A DNA stretch of 64,000 nucleotides from Pseudomonas sp. S06B 330 (GTDB lineage: Bacteria; Pseudomonadota; Gammaproteobacteria; Pseudomonadales; Pseudomonadaceae): NCBI RefSeq assembly GCF_002845275.2, contig NZ_CP088149.1, forward strand, positions 4,646,501 through 4,710,500. Reading direction: 5' to 3'. The translations under genes and the position numbers were made by a program. The number at the start of each line of letters is the position of its first letter. The first letter of the stretch is position 1. Positions 1-8,064 of the stretch are shown here, in pieces. The notes under the pieces are model-generated. The model was given only the letters and a program-made list of their open reading frames with translations, had not been told where the DNA came from and did no database searches.

Positions 1-6
1 TGGACC

Positions 7-33
7 GTGACTCGCTAGCTATACTCGAGTCAC
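7..33. repeat. 8-bp inverted repeat at window start
   Basis: Arms GTGACTCG (7-14) and CGAGTCAC (26-33) are perfectly complementary around an 11-nt spacer. There is no T-run on either side, so an operator or a weak terminator of a gene outside the window are both possible. The rest of 1-284 shows no convincing gene or promoter. Confidence 0.4.
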
Positions 34-284
34 GCTTACCCAGCCCAGCCGTCACGCCCGCTACCCGCACTCAGCGTTTCACGGCCAGTCCGCATCACTG
101 AATACTGCGCGCACAACCTGCACTGTTTCACACCCCGAACATTGCCCGCGCCGCCCCTATCCCCAACGGGCGTATGCTCAGTCACGCGATCAACAACAAT
201 ACGCTTCGGCGCCTGCTTGCTGATGCCTGCCTGTGCAGGACGGTAGCAACGCCCATGGAGCACTCGACTGTCAGGGATAATCGC

Positions 285-1589
285 ATGACAACCAGCAGCA
301 CTTACGCCGAAACTGAACAGGCCAGCCCCGGCAATTCGCCAGCACGGGTGGCCACCGCCAGCTTTATCGGCACCGCCATTGAGTTCTACGACTTCTACGT
401 CTACGCCACCGCCGCCGCACTGGTGATCGGCCCGGTGTTCTTCCCGCAGACCTCCGGTACTGCGCAGATGCTCTCGGCCTTTCTCACCTTCGGTATCGCC
501 TTCCTCGCCCGGCCTCTGGGTTCGGCACTGTTCGGCCACTTCGGTGACCGGATCGGGCGCAAATCGACCCTGGTCGCCTCATTGTTGCTAATGGGGGTGT
601 GTACCACACTGATCGGCGTGCTACCGGGCTATGACAGTATCGGCGCCTGGGCACCAATCCTGCTCTGCGTGCTCCGTTTCGGCCAAGGCCTTGGCCTTGG
701 CGGTGAATGGGGCGGCGCGGCGTTGCTGGCCACCGAAAACGCCCCCAAGGGCAAACGCGCCTGGTTCGGCATGTTCCCGCAATTGGGCCCTTCGATCGGT
801 TTTCTCGCTGCCAATGGCCTGTTCCTGACCCTGGCCATGTTGCTCAGCGATGAGCAGTTCCGCGACTGGGGCTGGCGCATACCGTTCCTGCTCAGCGCTG
901 CACTGGTGATTGTCGGCCTGTATGTACGCCTCAAGCTTGAAGAGACCCCAGTCTTCGCCAAAGCTATGGCCCGCCACGAGCGGGTAAAAATGCCAGTGGT
1001 CGAACTCTTCTCGCAGTACTGGATGCCGGTATTGCTGGGCGCCGCCGCGATGGTGGTGTGCTACGCGCTGTTCTACATCTCCACGGTGTTTTCGCTCAGC
1101 TATGGTGTATCGACCCTGGGTTACAGCCGTGAAACCTTCCTCGGCCTGCTGTGCTTCGCAGTACTATTCATGGCGTTGGCCACGCCACTCTCGGCCTGGC
1201 TCAGCGACCGCTACGGGCGCAAACCGGTGCTGATTGTGGGCGCGGTATTGGCGATTCTCTCGGGGTTCACCATGCAGCCCCTGCTGACCTCAGGCTCGAC
1301 GATAGGCGTGGCGCTGTTTCTGGCCATTGAGCTGTTTTTGATGGGCGTGACCTTTGCCCCGATGGGCGCGCTGTTGCCAGAGCTGTTTCCGACCCACGTA
1401 CGTTACACCGGCGCGTCCGCGGCCTATAACCTGGGCGGCATTGTCGGGGCTTCGGCGGCGCCGTTCTTTGCCCAGAAACTGGTGGCGATGGGAGGCTTGA
1501 GCTGGGTGGGCGGCTATGTCTCGGCGGCGGCTTTGCTAAGCCTGATTGCCGTGCTTTGCCTGAAAGAGACCCGTCATTCGGAGCTTTGA
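285..1589 (+). CDS. MFS transporter, metabolite:H+ symporter (MHS) type
   Basis: A 434-residue inner-membrane carrier expected to import a small organic solute (carboxylate, betaine or proline-like) with protons. It has about 12 hydrophobic segments. The MFS loop signature occurs twice, as GHFGDRIGRKS after TM2 and LSDRYGRKP in the matching loop of the second half, and GLGLGGEWGGAALL in TM4/5 is characteristic of the MHS subgroup (ProP, ShiA, KgtP relatives). The start at 285 was chosen because AGGGA lies about 7 nt upstream and homologues begin near here; in-frame ATGs at 174 and 255 would add a non-conserved tail. The substrate cannot be told from sequence. It stands alone, followed by a REP pair. 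Confidence 0.9.
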   Translation: MTTSSTYAETEQASPGNSPARVATASFIGTAIEFYDFYVYATAAALVIGPVFFPQTSGTAQMLSAFLTFGIAFLARPLGSALFGHFGDRIGRKSTLVASLLLMGVCTTLIGVLPGYDSIGAWAPILLCVLRFGQGLGLGGEWGGAALLATENAPKGKRAWFGMFPQLGPSIGFLAANGLFLTLAMLLSDEQFRDWGWRIPFLLSAALVIVGLYVRLKLEETPVFAKAMARHERVKMPVVELFSQYWMPVLLGAAAMVVCYALFYISTVFSLSYGVSTLGYSRETFLGLLCFAVLFMALATPLSAWLSDRYGRKPVLIVGAVLAILSGFTMQPLLTSGSTIGVALFLAIELFLMGVTFAPMGALLPELFPTHVRYTGASAAYNLGGIVGASAAPFFAQKLVAMGGLSWVGGYVSAAALLSLIAVLCLKETRHSEL

Positions 1590-1616
1590 AAAAACGGGGC
1601 TGCCCTGCAGCCCTTT

Positions 1617-1684
1617 CGCTGGCAGGGCCAGCTCCCATAGGGGCTCTGACACCCTGCCACTGTGGGAGCCGGCCTTGCCGGCGA
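1617..1684. repeat. REP-type inverted pair (family 1)
   Basis: Two head-to-head copies of the Pseudomonas REP-like core: tcgctggcagggccagctcc (from 1617) and its near reverse complement gggagccggccttgccggcg (to about 1683). Each arm is itself a small hairpin. The pair lies between the convergent MFS and purT genes, a typical position for such elements. Confidence 0.8.
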
Positions 1685-1700
1685 TGGCAATACAACCGCG

Positions 1701-2882
1701 TTAGAACTCTACCTTGACCGCCTGCGAGGCACGTGTCGCCTTGGCCCGCGCGGCCTCGATCGACTCATCACGCGCCAGGCATACCCCCATGCGCCGCTGA
1801 CCATTGACCTCCGGCTTGCCGAACAGGCGAATCGCGGTATCCGGCTCGCTCAAGGCGGCGCCCAGATTGGCGAAGGCGGTTTGCTGCGACTGGCCTTCGA
1901 CCAGGATCACCGCCGAAGCGGACGGACCGAACTGGCGGATCAGCGGGATCGGTAGGCCAAGAATGGCCCGCGCATGCAGAGCGAACTGCGACAGGTCCTG
2001 CGAAATCAGGGTAACCAGACCGGTATCATGTGGACGCGGCGAGACTTCACTGAACCACACCTGATCACCCTTGACGAACAACTCCACGCCAAACAGGCCA
2101 CGCCCACCCAAGGCTTCAGTGACCGCCTTGGCTACGCGCTCAGACTCCGCCAGGGCTACCGGGCTCATGGCCTGCGGCTGCCAGGACTCCTGGTAATCAC
2201 CCTTCTCCTGACGATGCCCGACTGGCGCGCAGAAAGTAGTGCCGCCGACATGACGAACGGTCAACAGGGTGATTTCGTAGTCGAAATCAATGAAACCCTC
2301 GATGATCACCCGACCTTTGCCTGCACGCCCGCCTTCTTGTGCATAGTCCCAGGCTTGCTGTACATCGTCAGCACTGCGCAGCAGGCTCTGGCCCTTGCCC
2401 GAGGAACTCATCACCGGCTTGACTACACAGGGGAAGCCGAGGTCGTCGACCGCGTTGCTGTACTCCTCGAAAGTGTCGGCAAAGTGATACGGCGACGTTG
2501 GCAGGTCCAGCTCTTCGGCAGCCAGACGCCGAATGCCTTCACGGTTCATGGTCAACTGCGCGGCACGCGCCGTTGGCACCACGGTGAAGCCTTCGTTTTC
2601 CAGCTCGACCAGGGTCGCAGTGGCGATGGCCTCGATCTCCGGCACGATGTAGTGCGGTTTCTCAGCTTCGATCACTGCCCGCAAGGCAGCGCCGTCGAGC
2701 ATGTTGATCACATGACTGCGATGGGCAACTTGCATGGCCGGGGCATTGGCGTAACGGTCCACGGCAATCACTTCAACGCCCAGGCGCTGCAGCTCGATCA
2801 CCACTTCCTTGCCCAACTCGCCACAGCCACAGAGCAGTACGCGGGTCGCTGTTGGCGACAATGGGGTTCCGATACGGGTCAT
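1701..2882 (-). CDS. purT: Formate-dependent phosphoribosylglycinamide formyltransferase 2 (PurT)
   Basis: Makes formyl-GAR from GAR, formate and ATP, the folate-independent third step of purine synthesis, in the cytoplasm. The 393 residues match the family length of about 392. The N-terminal preATP-grasp domain starts with [20 protein letters not shown]; the ATP-grasp core contains [18 protein letters not shown] (about residue 150) and [14 protein letters not shown] (about 280-293), the Mg/ATP-binding glutamate and arginine region. It is a single-gene unit with its own upstream region (2883-2978). purL lies about 10 kb away, so the purine genes are scattered as usual in Pseudomonas. Confidence 0.97.
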   Translation of the reverse strand: MTRIGTPLSPTATRVLLCGCGELGKEVVIELQRLGVEVIAVDRYANAPAMQVAHRSHVINMLDGAALRAVIEAEKPHYIVPEIEAIATATLVELENEGFTVVPTARAAQLTMNREGIRRLAAEELDLPTSPYHFADTFEEYSNAVDDLGFPCVVKPVMSSSGKGQSLLRSADDVQQAWDYAQEGGRAGKGRVIIEGFIDFDYEITLLTVRHVGGTTFCAPVGHRQEKGDYQESWQPQAMSPVALAESERVAKAVTEALGGRGLFGVELFVKGDQVWFSEVSPRPHDTGLVTLISQDLSQFALHARAILGLPIPLIRQFGPSASAVILVEGQSQQTAFANLGAALSEPDTAIRLFGKPEVNGQRRMGVCLARDESIEAARAKATRASQAVKVEF

Positions 2883-2978
2883 TTCAGGTCCTCAGAGGGA
2901 AGGAATCCAGGGCCGCCCCGTGCACGGTGCAACCCGGTGAAAAGGAGCGCCATTTTACATGAACCGAGCCTTTGGGCC

Positions 2979-3446
2979 TCAGCCGGTGATGGCACGCTTA
3001 CGCAGACGCCAGGCCATGATCAACCAGACGGCCGTCACCCCGGCGAACTTGGAGGCCAGGGCCGTGCCCACCACGGCGGGGGTCAAGGCACCGATCATGC
3101 CAAAGAATATGAAGGTATCAATAGGGATGCTCAGCGCCGAGCTCAACCACAGACGGTCGTGAAGTGGCCGCTTGGTGATACTGAACACCAGCCAGTCAAT
3201 CAGCTCCGAGACCGCGAATGCTGTGGCACTTGCCAGGGCTATGGCTGGCTCGGAGGTGATATATGAAAGCGCCAGCGCCGCCAGCATGGCGACCAGTGCC
3301 CCATGGCCATAGCGGGTCTGCACCATGTCACGGAGGATGAACACCAGGCCACCCCAGGCAGACCAGATAACGTCCAGGTGGGGGGCACTGGAGAAGGCGT
3401 AGTTGATCAGCACAACGCTGCTGATGTAGGCAATCAGAAAAGGCAT
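2979..3446 (-). CDS. VUT-family (queuosine-precursor transporter-like) membrane protein
   Basis: A 155-residue, strongly hydrophobic protein with about five membrane segments. The arrangement ASATAFAVSELIDWLVFS followed by a short charged loop and SSALSIPIDTFIFFGMIG is typical of VUT/YhhQ-family proteins, whose best-known members take up the queuosine precursors preQ0 or preQ1. It is shorter than E. coli YhhQ (about 220 residues), so the substrate is uncertain. It is the last gene of a minus-strand row (Nudix, carbonic anhydrase, DUF1289, this gene), separated by 63 nt from DUF1289. Confidence 0.75.
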   Translation of the reverse strand: MPFLIAYISSVVLINYAFSSAPHLDVIWSAWGGLVFILRDMVQTRYGHGALVAMLAALALSYITSEPAIALASATAFAVSELIDWLVFSITKRPLHDRLWLSSALSIPIDTFIFFGMIGALTPAVVGTALASKFAGVTAVWLIMAWRLRKRAITG

Positions 3447-3509
3447 GGAATTGACCGCTGGGCAAGCCTTACAGGGTACTTCAGCGACCGCCTGTGGCCA
3501 AGCGCCAGA

Positions 3510-3710
3510 TCAACCGACGCTGAAGATCAGACCTGCCGCCACGGCCCGCTCGTGACACAGTTTCAGCACCTGGCGGCGCTCGCTGTTGTCCATCCGGCCC
3601 CAGCGGGTGATTTCTGCGGCACTGCGCTGACAGCCGGTGCAAATGTCAGCCTCATCCAACGCGCAGATATGCACGCAGGGCGAAGCGACCGGACGCTCAT
3701 TGCTGCTCAT
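3510..3710 (-). CDS. DUF1289 small cysteine-rich protein
   Basis: A 66-residue protein with the DUF1289 layout: SPCVHICALDEADICTGC carries four cysteines in a C-x3-C ... C-x2-C arrangement suited to Zn or Fe-S binding, followed by a helical WGRMDNSERRQVL segment. Its function is unknown. Its ATG overlaps the stop of the carbonic-anhydrase gene upstream (TGATG), so the two are very likely translationally coupled. Confidence 0.85.
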   Translation of the reverse strand: MSSNERPVASPCVHICALDEADICTGCQRSAAEITRWGRMDNSERRQVLKLCHERAVAAGLIFSVG

Positions 3711-4234
3711 CAGTCCTCCTGCGGGGCAAGATCGCGGGCATAGCGCTCGGCGTTATGCACGTAATGCGCGGCACTGGCCTCGAGCATTTTCTTCTGCGCC
3801 TCGGTCAGTTCACGCACGACCTTGCCTGGCGAGCCCATCACCAGAGAACCGTCAGGGATCTCCTTGCCCTCGGGAATCAGCGCGTTGGCGCCGATGATGC
3901 AGTACTTACCGATACGCGCACCGTTGAGGATCACCGCATTGATACCGACGAGGCTGTAGTCATCGATGCTGCAGCCATGAAGCATGGCGTTATGACCGAT
4001 CGTCACGCCCTTGCCCAAGGTCAGCGGCGAGCCCATATCGGTGTGCATCACGGTACCGTCCTGGACGTTGCTGTTCTCGCCGATGTCGATCAGTTCGTTG
4101 TCACCACGCAACACCGCGCCGAACCAGACACTGGCCCCTGCCTGCAGGCGGACCTTGCCGATCAGTGTGGCAGTGGGCGCCGCCCAGCTGCGTGGATGGG
4201 TTTCGACCCGCAGGTCGCCCAGACGGTATTTCAT
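3710..4234 (-). CDS. Gamma-class carbonic anhydrase family protein
   Basis: A 174-residue left-handed beta-helix (hexapeptide repeat) protein. Three metal-ligand histidines are in place: VMHTD, then TIGHN and MLHGC five residues apart, as in Cam and in the YrdA/PaaY-like proteins. Cytosolic hydratase activity is proven only for some members, so the enzymatic role is inferred. The start at 4234 ([14 protein letters not shown]) is preceded by GAGGAA at a good distance; an upstream in-frame start at 4327 would add 31 residues that look like non-coding translation and would overlap the Nudix gene. It is coupled to DUF1289 downstream. Confidence 0.9.
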   Translation of the reverse strand: MKYRLGDLRVETHPRSWAAPTATLIGKVRLQAGASVWFGAVLRGDNELIDIGENSNVQDGTVMHTDMGSPLTLGKGVTIGHNAMLHGCSIDDYSLVGINAVILNGARIGKYCIIGANALIPEGKEIPDGSLVMGSPGKVVRELTEAQKKMLEASAAHYVHNAERYARDLAPQED

Positions 4235-4277
4235 GCGTGGTTCCTCACGGTACGACAAGGGTGGCGGGTGTGCCCGC

Positions 4278-4877
4278 TCAAATTGGAATGAAGCGCTCAG
4301 GCGGTTTATGCAGATTGATATCGGCATCGTAAAGCAAGTTGACCAGCTCGACGATCATGATCGCCGACAGCCCCCAGATCTTGTACTCGCCAAAGCGGTA
4401 GCTGGGCACATACCAACTGCGCCCCTGGTAATCGATGCGGTGGGTGTGATCGCGCGGGTCCTGACGGAAGAACTCCAATGGCACAGTGAACACCGCAGCA
4501 ATTTCAGCATCATTGGCCTGGTACTCGACATAGTCGGGAATCAAGCCGACGAATGGCGTCACCTTCAACCCATGCAACGAGATCAGCGGGCTTAGTGGGC
4601 CAATGACTTCCACCAGTCCCGGCGGCAGGCCGATCTCCTCTTCAGCTTCGCGCAGGGCGGTGAACACCAGGTCCGGGTCTTCCGGATCGCGTCGCCCACC
4701 CGGGAAGGCGACTTCACCGCCATGGGTGGACAAGCCTTTGGCGCGCAAGGTCAATACCAGCTCAGGTGCTTCGCTACGGGTAATGGGCAATAACACGGCG
4801 GCCTCAGGAAAACGACGATCGGTTTCCAGGGTACCCGGCGTATGACTGCTCACGCGGCGAAGTAGCTCGTCCAGCAT
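4278..4877 (-). CDS. Nudix CoA pyrophosphatase (NudL/UPF0035 type)
   Basis: A 199-residue Nudix hydrolase expected to split CoA or its derivatives into 3',5'-ADP and phosphopantetheine. The UPF0035 signature [19 protein letters not shown] runs directly into the Nudix helix [15 protein letters not shown], whose catalytic glutamates are all present. The start at 4877 follows GAGAGAG; a longer reading frame to 5108 overlaps the divergent Nudix gene and is not believable. It heads the minus-strand row gamma-CA, DUF1289, VUT. Confidence 0.9.
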   Translation of the reverse strand: MLDELLRRVSSHTPGTLETDRRFPEAAVLLPITRSEAPELVLTLRAKGLSTHGGEVAFPGGRRDPEDPDLVFTALREAEEEIGLPPGLVEVIGPLSPLISLHGLKVTPFVGLIPDYVEYQANDAEIAAVFTVPLEFFRQDPRDHTHRIDYQGRSWYVPSYRFGEYKIWGLSAIMIVELVNLLYDADINLHKPPERFIPI

Positions 4878-5009
4878 TGCTCTCTCTCGATTCAAGGACC
4901 GACCTGCATGATGCACCAAAGCCGCGAGCCGCCCAAGCCCTGAGGTGAACCGGCTTGCAGGCGTACTGAAAGTCGCGCCAAGATAGATGCAACCTATAGG
5001 AATAAAAGC

Positions 5010-5564
5010 ATGAAATTCTGCAGCGCGTGCGGTAATCCGGTAAATCAGCGCATCCCTGAGGGCGACACGCGTCTGCGCTATGTCTGCGACCACTGCCAGA
5101 CCATTCATTACCAGAACCCCAATATTGTCGCCGGCGTGTTGCCAACCTGGGGTAGCCAGGTCTTGTTGTGCCGCCGCGCCATCGAACCACGCCGGGGTTA
5201 CTGGACCCTACCCGCCGGTTTCATGGAGAACGGCGAAACCCTGGAACAAGCCGCCCGTCGCGAAACGGTCGAAGAAGCCTGTGCTCGGGTCGGACAGCTA
5301 AGCCTGTACCAAATGTTCGATCTGCCGCACATCAGCCAGGTACATGTGTTCTTTCGCGCCGAACTTGTCGACCTGGAGTTCGCCGTCGGGGTCGAGAGCC
5401 TGGAAGTGAAACTTTTCGATGAAAATGAAATCCCGTGGGACGAGCTGGCTTTCCGGACCGTCAGTCGTACCCTAGAATGCTATTATCGTGACCGCATTGA
5501 GCAACGCTACCCGATTGGCAACGAGTGTTTGCCACCCTTGCTCATCTCGTCACCCAACACCTAG
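5010..5564 (+). CDS. Nudix hydrolase with N-terminal zinc ribbon
   Basis: A 184-residue protein. A four-cysteine zinc ribbon (FCSACGNPV, then YVCDHCQ) at residues 3-30 is followed by a Nudix box GFMENGETLEQAARRETVEE (about residues 71-90) that keeps G-x5-E-x7-RE-x2-EE; the usual following glycine is replaced. Zinc ribbon plus Nudix recalls NudC-like NADH pyrophosphatases, but the large NudC N-domain is absent, so the substrate is open. It is divergent from the CoA-type Nudix gene, and the L,D-transpeptidase gene starts only about 20 nt downstream. Confidence 0.88.
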   Translation: MKFCSACGNPVNQRIPEGDTRLRYVCDHCQTIHYQNPNIVAGVLPTWGSQVLLCRRAIEPRRGYWTLPAGFMENGETLEQAARRETVEEACARVGQLSLYQMFDLPHISQVHVFFRAELVDLEFAVGVESLEVKLFDENEIPWDELAFRTVSRTLECYYRDRIEQRYPIGNECLPPLLISSPNT

Positions 5565-5583
5565 TTTTCAGGGATATCGTTTC

Positions 5584-6141
5584 ATGCGCTGGTTGTTTGC
5601 CCTTTTCTGCCTCGGTGTGACTTCGGTGTCCCAGGCAGCGTTTACCGAAACGATCGTGACCAGGCCTATCGAGAAGGTGGCGCCCTCGCCCCTGCAGCTC
5701 AAGCCACAACAGACTTCGGCGATCGAGAAGATCCTGGTGATCAAGTCTGAACGACGCCTGCAACTGATCAGTGGCGGCACGCCACTGAAAACCTACCGCA
5801 TTTCCTTGGGCAAACAGCCCAAGGGCCCCAAGCTGCGTGAAGGTGACAAACGTACCCCCGAAGGTTTGTACTGGATCGACTGGCGCAAGCAGAGTGATCG
5901 CTACAACCTGGCCATGCATGTGTCCTATCCCAACATCAGCGACTCGGCACGCGCCCGACGCGAAGGCGTCCCCCCCGGTGGCATGATCATGATTCACGGC
6001 ACACCGCTGGATGAAGAGTACCCTGAAGAGGTCTTCCATACCCTTGACTGGACCGAAGGCTGCATCGCCATGACCAACAGCGACATGCGCGAAGTCTGGA
6101 ACCTGGTGCCCGACGGCACGATGATCGAAATTCGTCCCTGA
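5584..6141 (+). CDS. L,D-transpeptidase (YkuD) family periplasmic protein
   Basis: A 185-residue protein. A signal peptide (MRWLFALFCLGVTSVSQA, residues 1-18) exports it to the periplasm. The YkuD catalytic region reads MIMIHGTPLD, then DWTEGCIAMTNSDM, with the active cysteine in the TxGCIA form rather than the classical SHGC. That variant is shared with DpaA/YafK-type enzymes, which remove or remodel peptidoglycan cross-links to lipoprotein, so cross-link formation should not be assumed. The start at 5584 matches the signal peptide; the frame open from 5488 only overlaps the Nudix gene. Probably co-transcribed with that gene. Confidence 0.88.
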   Translation: MRWLFALFCLGVTSVSQAAFTETIVTRPIEKVAPSPLQLKPQQTSAIEKILVIKSERRLQLISGGTPLKTYRISLGKQPKGPKLREGDKRTPEGLYWIDWRKQSDRYNLAMHVSYPNISDSARARREGVPPGGMIMIHGTPLDEEYPEEVFHTLDWTEGCIAMTNSDMREVWNLVPDGTMIEIRP

Positions 6142-6160
6142 TCCCCTTCTGCATCCCTCC

Positions 6161-6181
6161 TTCCGGCGCGCCGCGCCGGAA
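6161..6181 (+). terminator. GC-rich hairpin after the L,D-transpeptidase gene
   Basis: TTCCGGCGC (6161-6169) and GCGCCGGAA (6173-6181) form a perfect 9-bp stem with a 3-nt loop, 20 nt after the stop codon. There is no T-tract, so it may be a Rho-assisted terminator or an RNA 3' stabiliser. Confidence 0.55.
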
Positions 6182-6192
6182 ATCCCCTACAT

Positions 6193-6207
6193 GCTTAAGG
6201 CTTAAGC
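6193..6207. promoter_or_regulatory. Palindrome upstream of tpsBA
   Basis: GCTTAAGGCTTAAGC is a 15-nt perfect odd-centred palindrome made of two CTTAAG units. It is the most regular element in the 179-nt gap before the secretion genes and is a candidate operator; no known regulator can be named. Confidence 0.35.
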
Positions 6208-6320
6208 CCTACGGACCTACAGGCTCCGTATCGCATCCAAACGAATAGCAGCGTCCCTAGAATCCGCTCAATCGGATAACCGGGTGTGTTCCCAACACCC
6301 CACACCCTGGACGCAATGCT

Positions 6321-8036
6321 ATGCCTCACGCCTTCAGCAGCGCTGCCGCACACCGTTGTCTGCGGCCATTAACCAATCTCGTGCTGGGCATCGTGGGCGC
6401 TTGCTTGTGGAGCGCGCAATCCGCTGCGGCTGATAGCAATCCAGCGCTACAGCAGCTTCAGGATCAGCGCCTGCAACGCGAACACCTCGAGCAACACCAA
6501 CGCTTGCGCACGCTGCAACGAACCGATCAACCACCGCCTGCAGCCGACGAGCAATCTGCCCCTGCCGACACCGGCGCCTGCTGGCCTTTGCGCGGGCTAC
6601 GCCTAGCCGGTAACCGGCAACTGTCGTCCGCAGAATTGGCGCACGTCGTACAACCGCTGATCAAGCCCTGCATGAGCCCGGCGCAAATCAACCGACTGCT
6701 CAAAGCCCTTACTCAGCACTATATCCAGGCCGGCTACCTGGCCAGCCGCCCCTATCTCGCAAGCCGGCCGGTGGCCGGTGGCACCTTGGACGTCGTGATC
6801 GTCGAGGGCTTTGTCGAGTCGATCGAACTGTCTGACCCCGACTTGCCACTGTCACTGCACAGCGCCTTTCCCACGCTGCTGGGTCAACCGTTACGCCTGA
6901 CCGAGCTGGAACAAGGCATGGACCAGTTGAACCGGTTGAAGGCCTTCGACCTCGGCGCCGACCTGTTACCCGGCAGTAGCGAAGGGGCAACCCGGATCAT
7001 CGTCGTACCCAGGCAGACCCGCAGCCGCTGGCACCTGGGCAGCACCTTCGACAACCGTGGCAGCGACCAGACCGGGCGCGAGCGTCTGGGCCTGAGCTTG
7101 AGCCTCGACAGCCCCCTGCAACGCAACGACTTCATACAGGTGTCCAGCAACGCCACACGCCAACACGGCGCAAACTACAGCCGTGGCTATGGCCTGTACT
7201 ACAGCATCCCCTATGGCGCCTGGACCTACGCCCTGAGCCTCAATCAACTGCGCTACCGGGCGCAGCTCCCCGGTCGACGCTTATACTCCAGCGGCAAAAG
7301 CGACTTCTACAGCCTGGGTTTTGAACACAACCTGTGGCGCAATCAGCAGGGCCTGCTCAGCACCAGCTTGCGCCTGGAACAAAAGCGTCTGGACAACCGC
7401 CTGGGTGATCTCCAGCTAACGGTGCAAAGCCCGAAGCTCACCACCCTTGAAGCAGGCCTCAACATGCTATGGCTCGACGGTGGCCTGTGGAGTGCCTACC
7501 TGGGCGTAAGCCAGGGCCTGGACTGGTTCGGTGCCGACCACGAACCGTTAGTCAGCAATGCGCCACACCCTCGCTTTCGCAAGTACCGGGCCAATCTTCT
7601 GCGCCTGAGCCACGGCCGCAACCCGGCCTGGCCGTGGCGCTGGCAGAGTGAGCTGAACCTGCAGTACAGCCCCGATAGCCTGCCTGCGGTCGAACAGCAA
7701 CTGCTGAGCGACAACTCAGCCGTACGCGGTTTCCGCCAATTATCGGTCGCCGGGGCCAGCGGCGCGGTGTGGCGTAACACCGTGAGCCAGCCGCTACCAC
7801 TGGACTTGCCCCGCGGCCTGATCTTGCGTCCGCAATTGGGTATGGACGTCGGCTGGAGCAAATTTGACCACGGCAGTGCCGCACAACGACTGGTCGGTGC
7901 CCACGCTGGCCTGGAACTGAGCCTGTCCGACAGTCGCCTCACCCTCGACTACCAACGTGCCCTGCATGCCAACACCGTCCATCGACACCACCTGGAAGCG
8001 GGTTACTGGCTGCTGGAGTGGGTCCTGAACATCTGA
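6321..8036 (+). CDS. TpsB outer-membrane transporter (ShlB/FhaC/HecB family)
   Basis: A 571-residue two-partner-secretion transporter that exports the TpsA adhesin encoded next to it. A signal peptide covers about the first 38 residues, followed by a Gln/Leu/Arg-rich helical linker (the lumen helix region of FhaC). One or two POTRA domains (about 85-220; CWPLRGLRLAGNRQLSS, then ALTQHYIQAGYLASRPYL) precede a 16-strand barrel, beginning near GSTFDNRGSDQTGRERLGLS and ending with an aromatic-rich strand at LEAGYWLLEWVLNI. Only 28 nt separate it from tpsA, so the two form an operon. Confidence 0.92.
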   Translation: MPHAFSSAAAHRCLRPLTNLVLGIVGACLWSAQSAAADSNPALQQLQDQRLQREHLEQHQRLRTLQRTDQPPPAADEQSAPADTGACWPLRGLRLAGNRQLSSAELAHVVQPLIKPCMSPAQINRLLKALTQHYIQAGYLASRPYLASRPVAGGTLDVVIVEGFVESIELSDPDLPLSLHSAFPTLLGQPLRLTELEQGMDQLNRLKAFDLGADLLPGSSEGATRIIVVPRQTRSRWHLGSTFDNRGSDQTGRERLGLSLSLDSPLQRNDFIQVSSNATRQHGANYSRGYGLYYSIPYGAWTYALSLNQLRYRAQLPGRRLYSSGKSDFYSLGFEHNLWRNQQGLLSTSLRLEQKRLDNRLGDLQLTVQSPKLTTLEAGLNMLWLDGGLWSAYLGVSQGLDWFGADHEPLVSNAPHPRFRKYRANLLRLSHGRNPAWPWRWQSELNLQYSPDSLPAVEQQLLSDNSAVRGFRQLSVAGASGAVWRNTVSQPLPLDLPRGLILRPQLGMDVGWSKFDHGSAAQRLVGAHAGLELSLSDSRLTLDYQRALHANTVHRHHLEAGYWLLEWVLNI

Positions 8037-8064
8037 AGTCACCACAACAAAGAGAGAGAAGACA

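Noticed and set aside
1974..3266. 430-codon plus-strand frame across purT and the VUT gene
   Set aside because: Spans two real genes and an intergenic region in the antisense direction and shows no family features.
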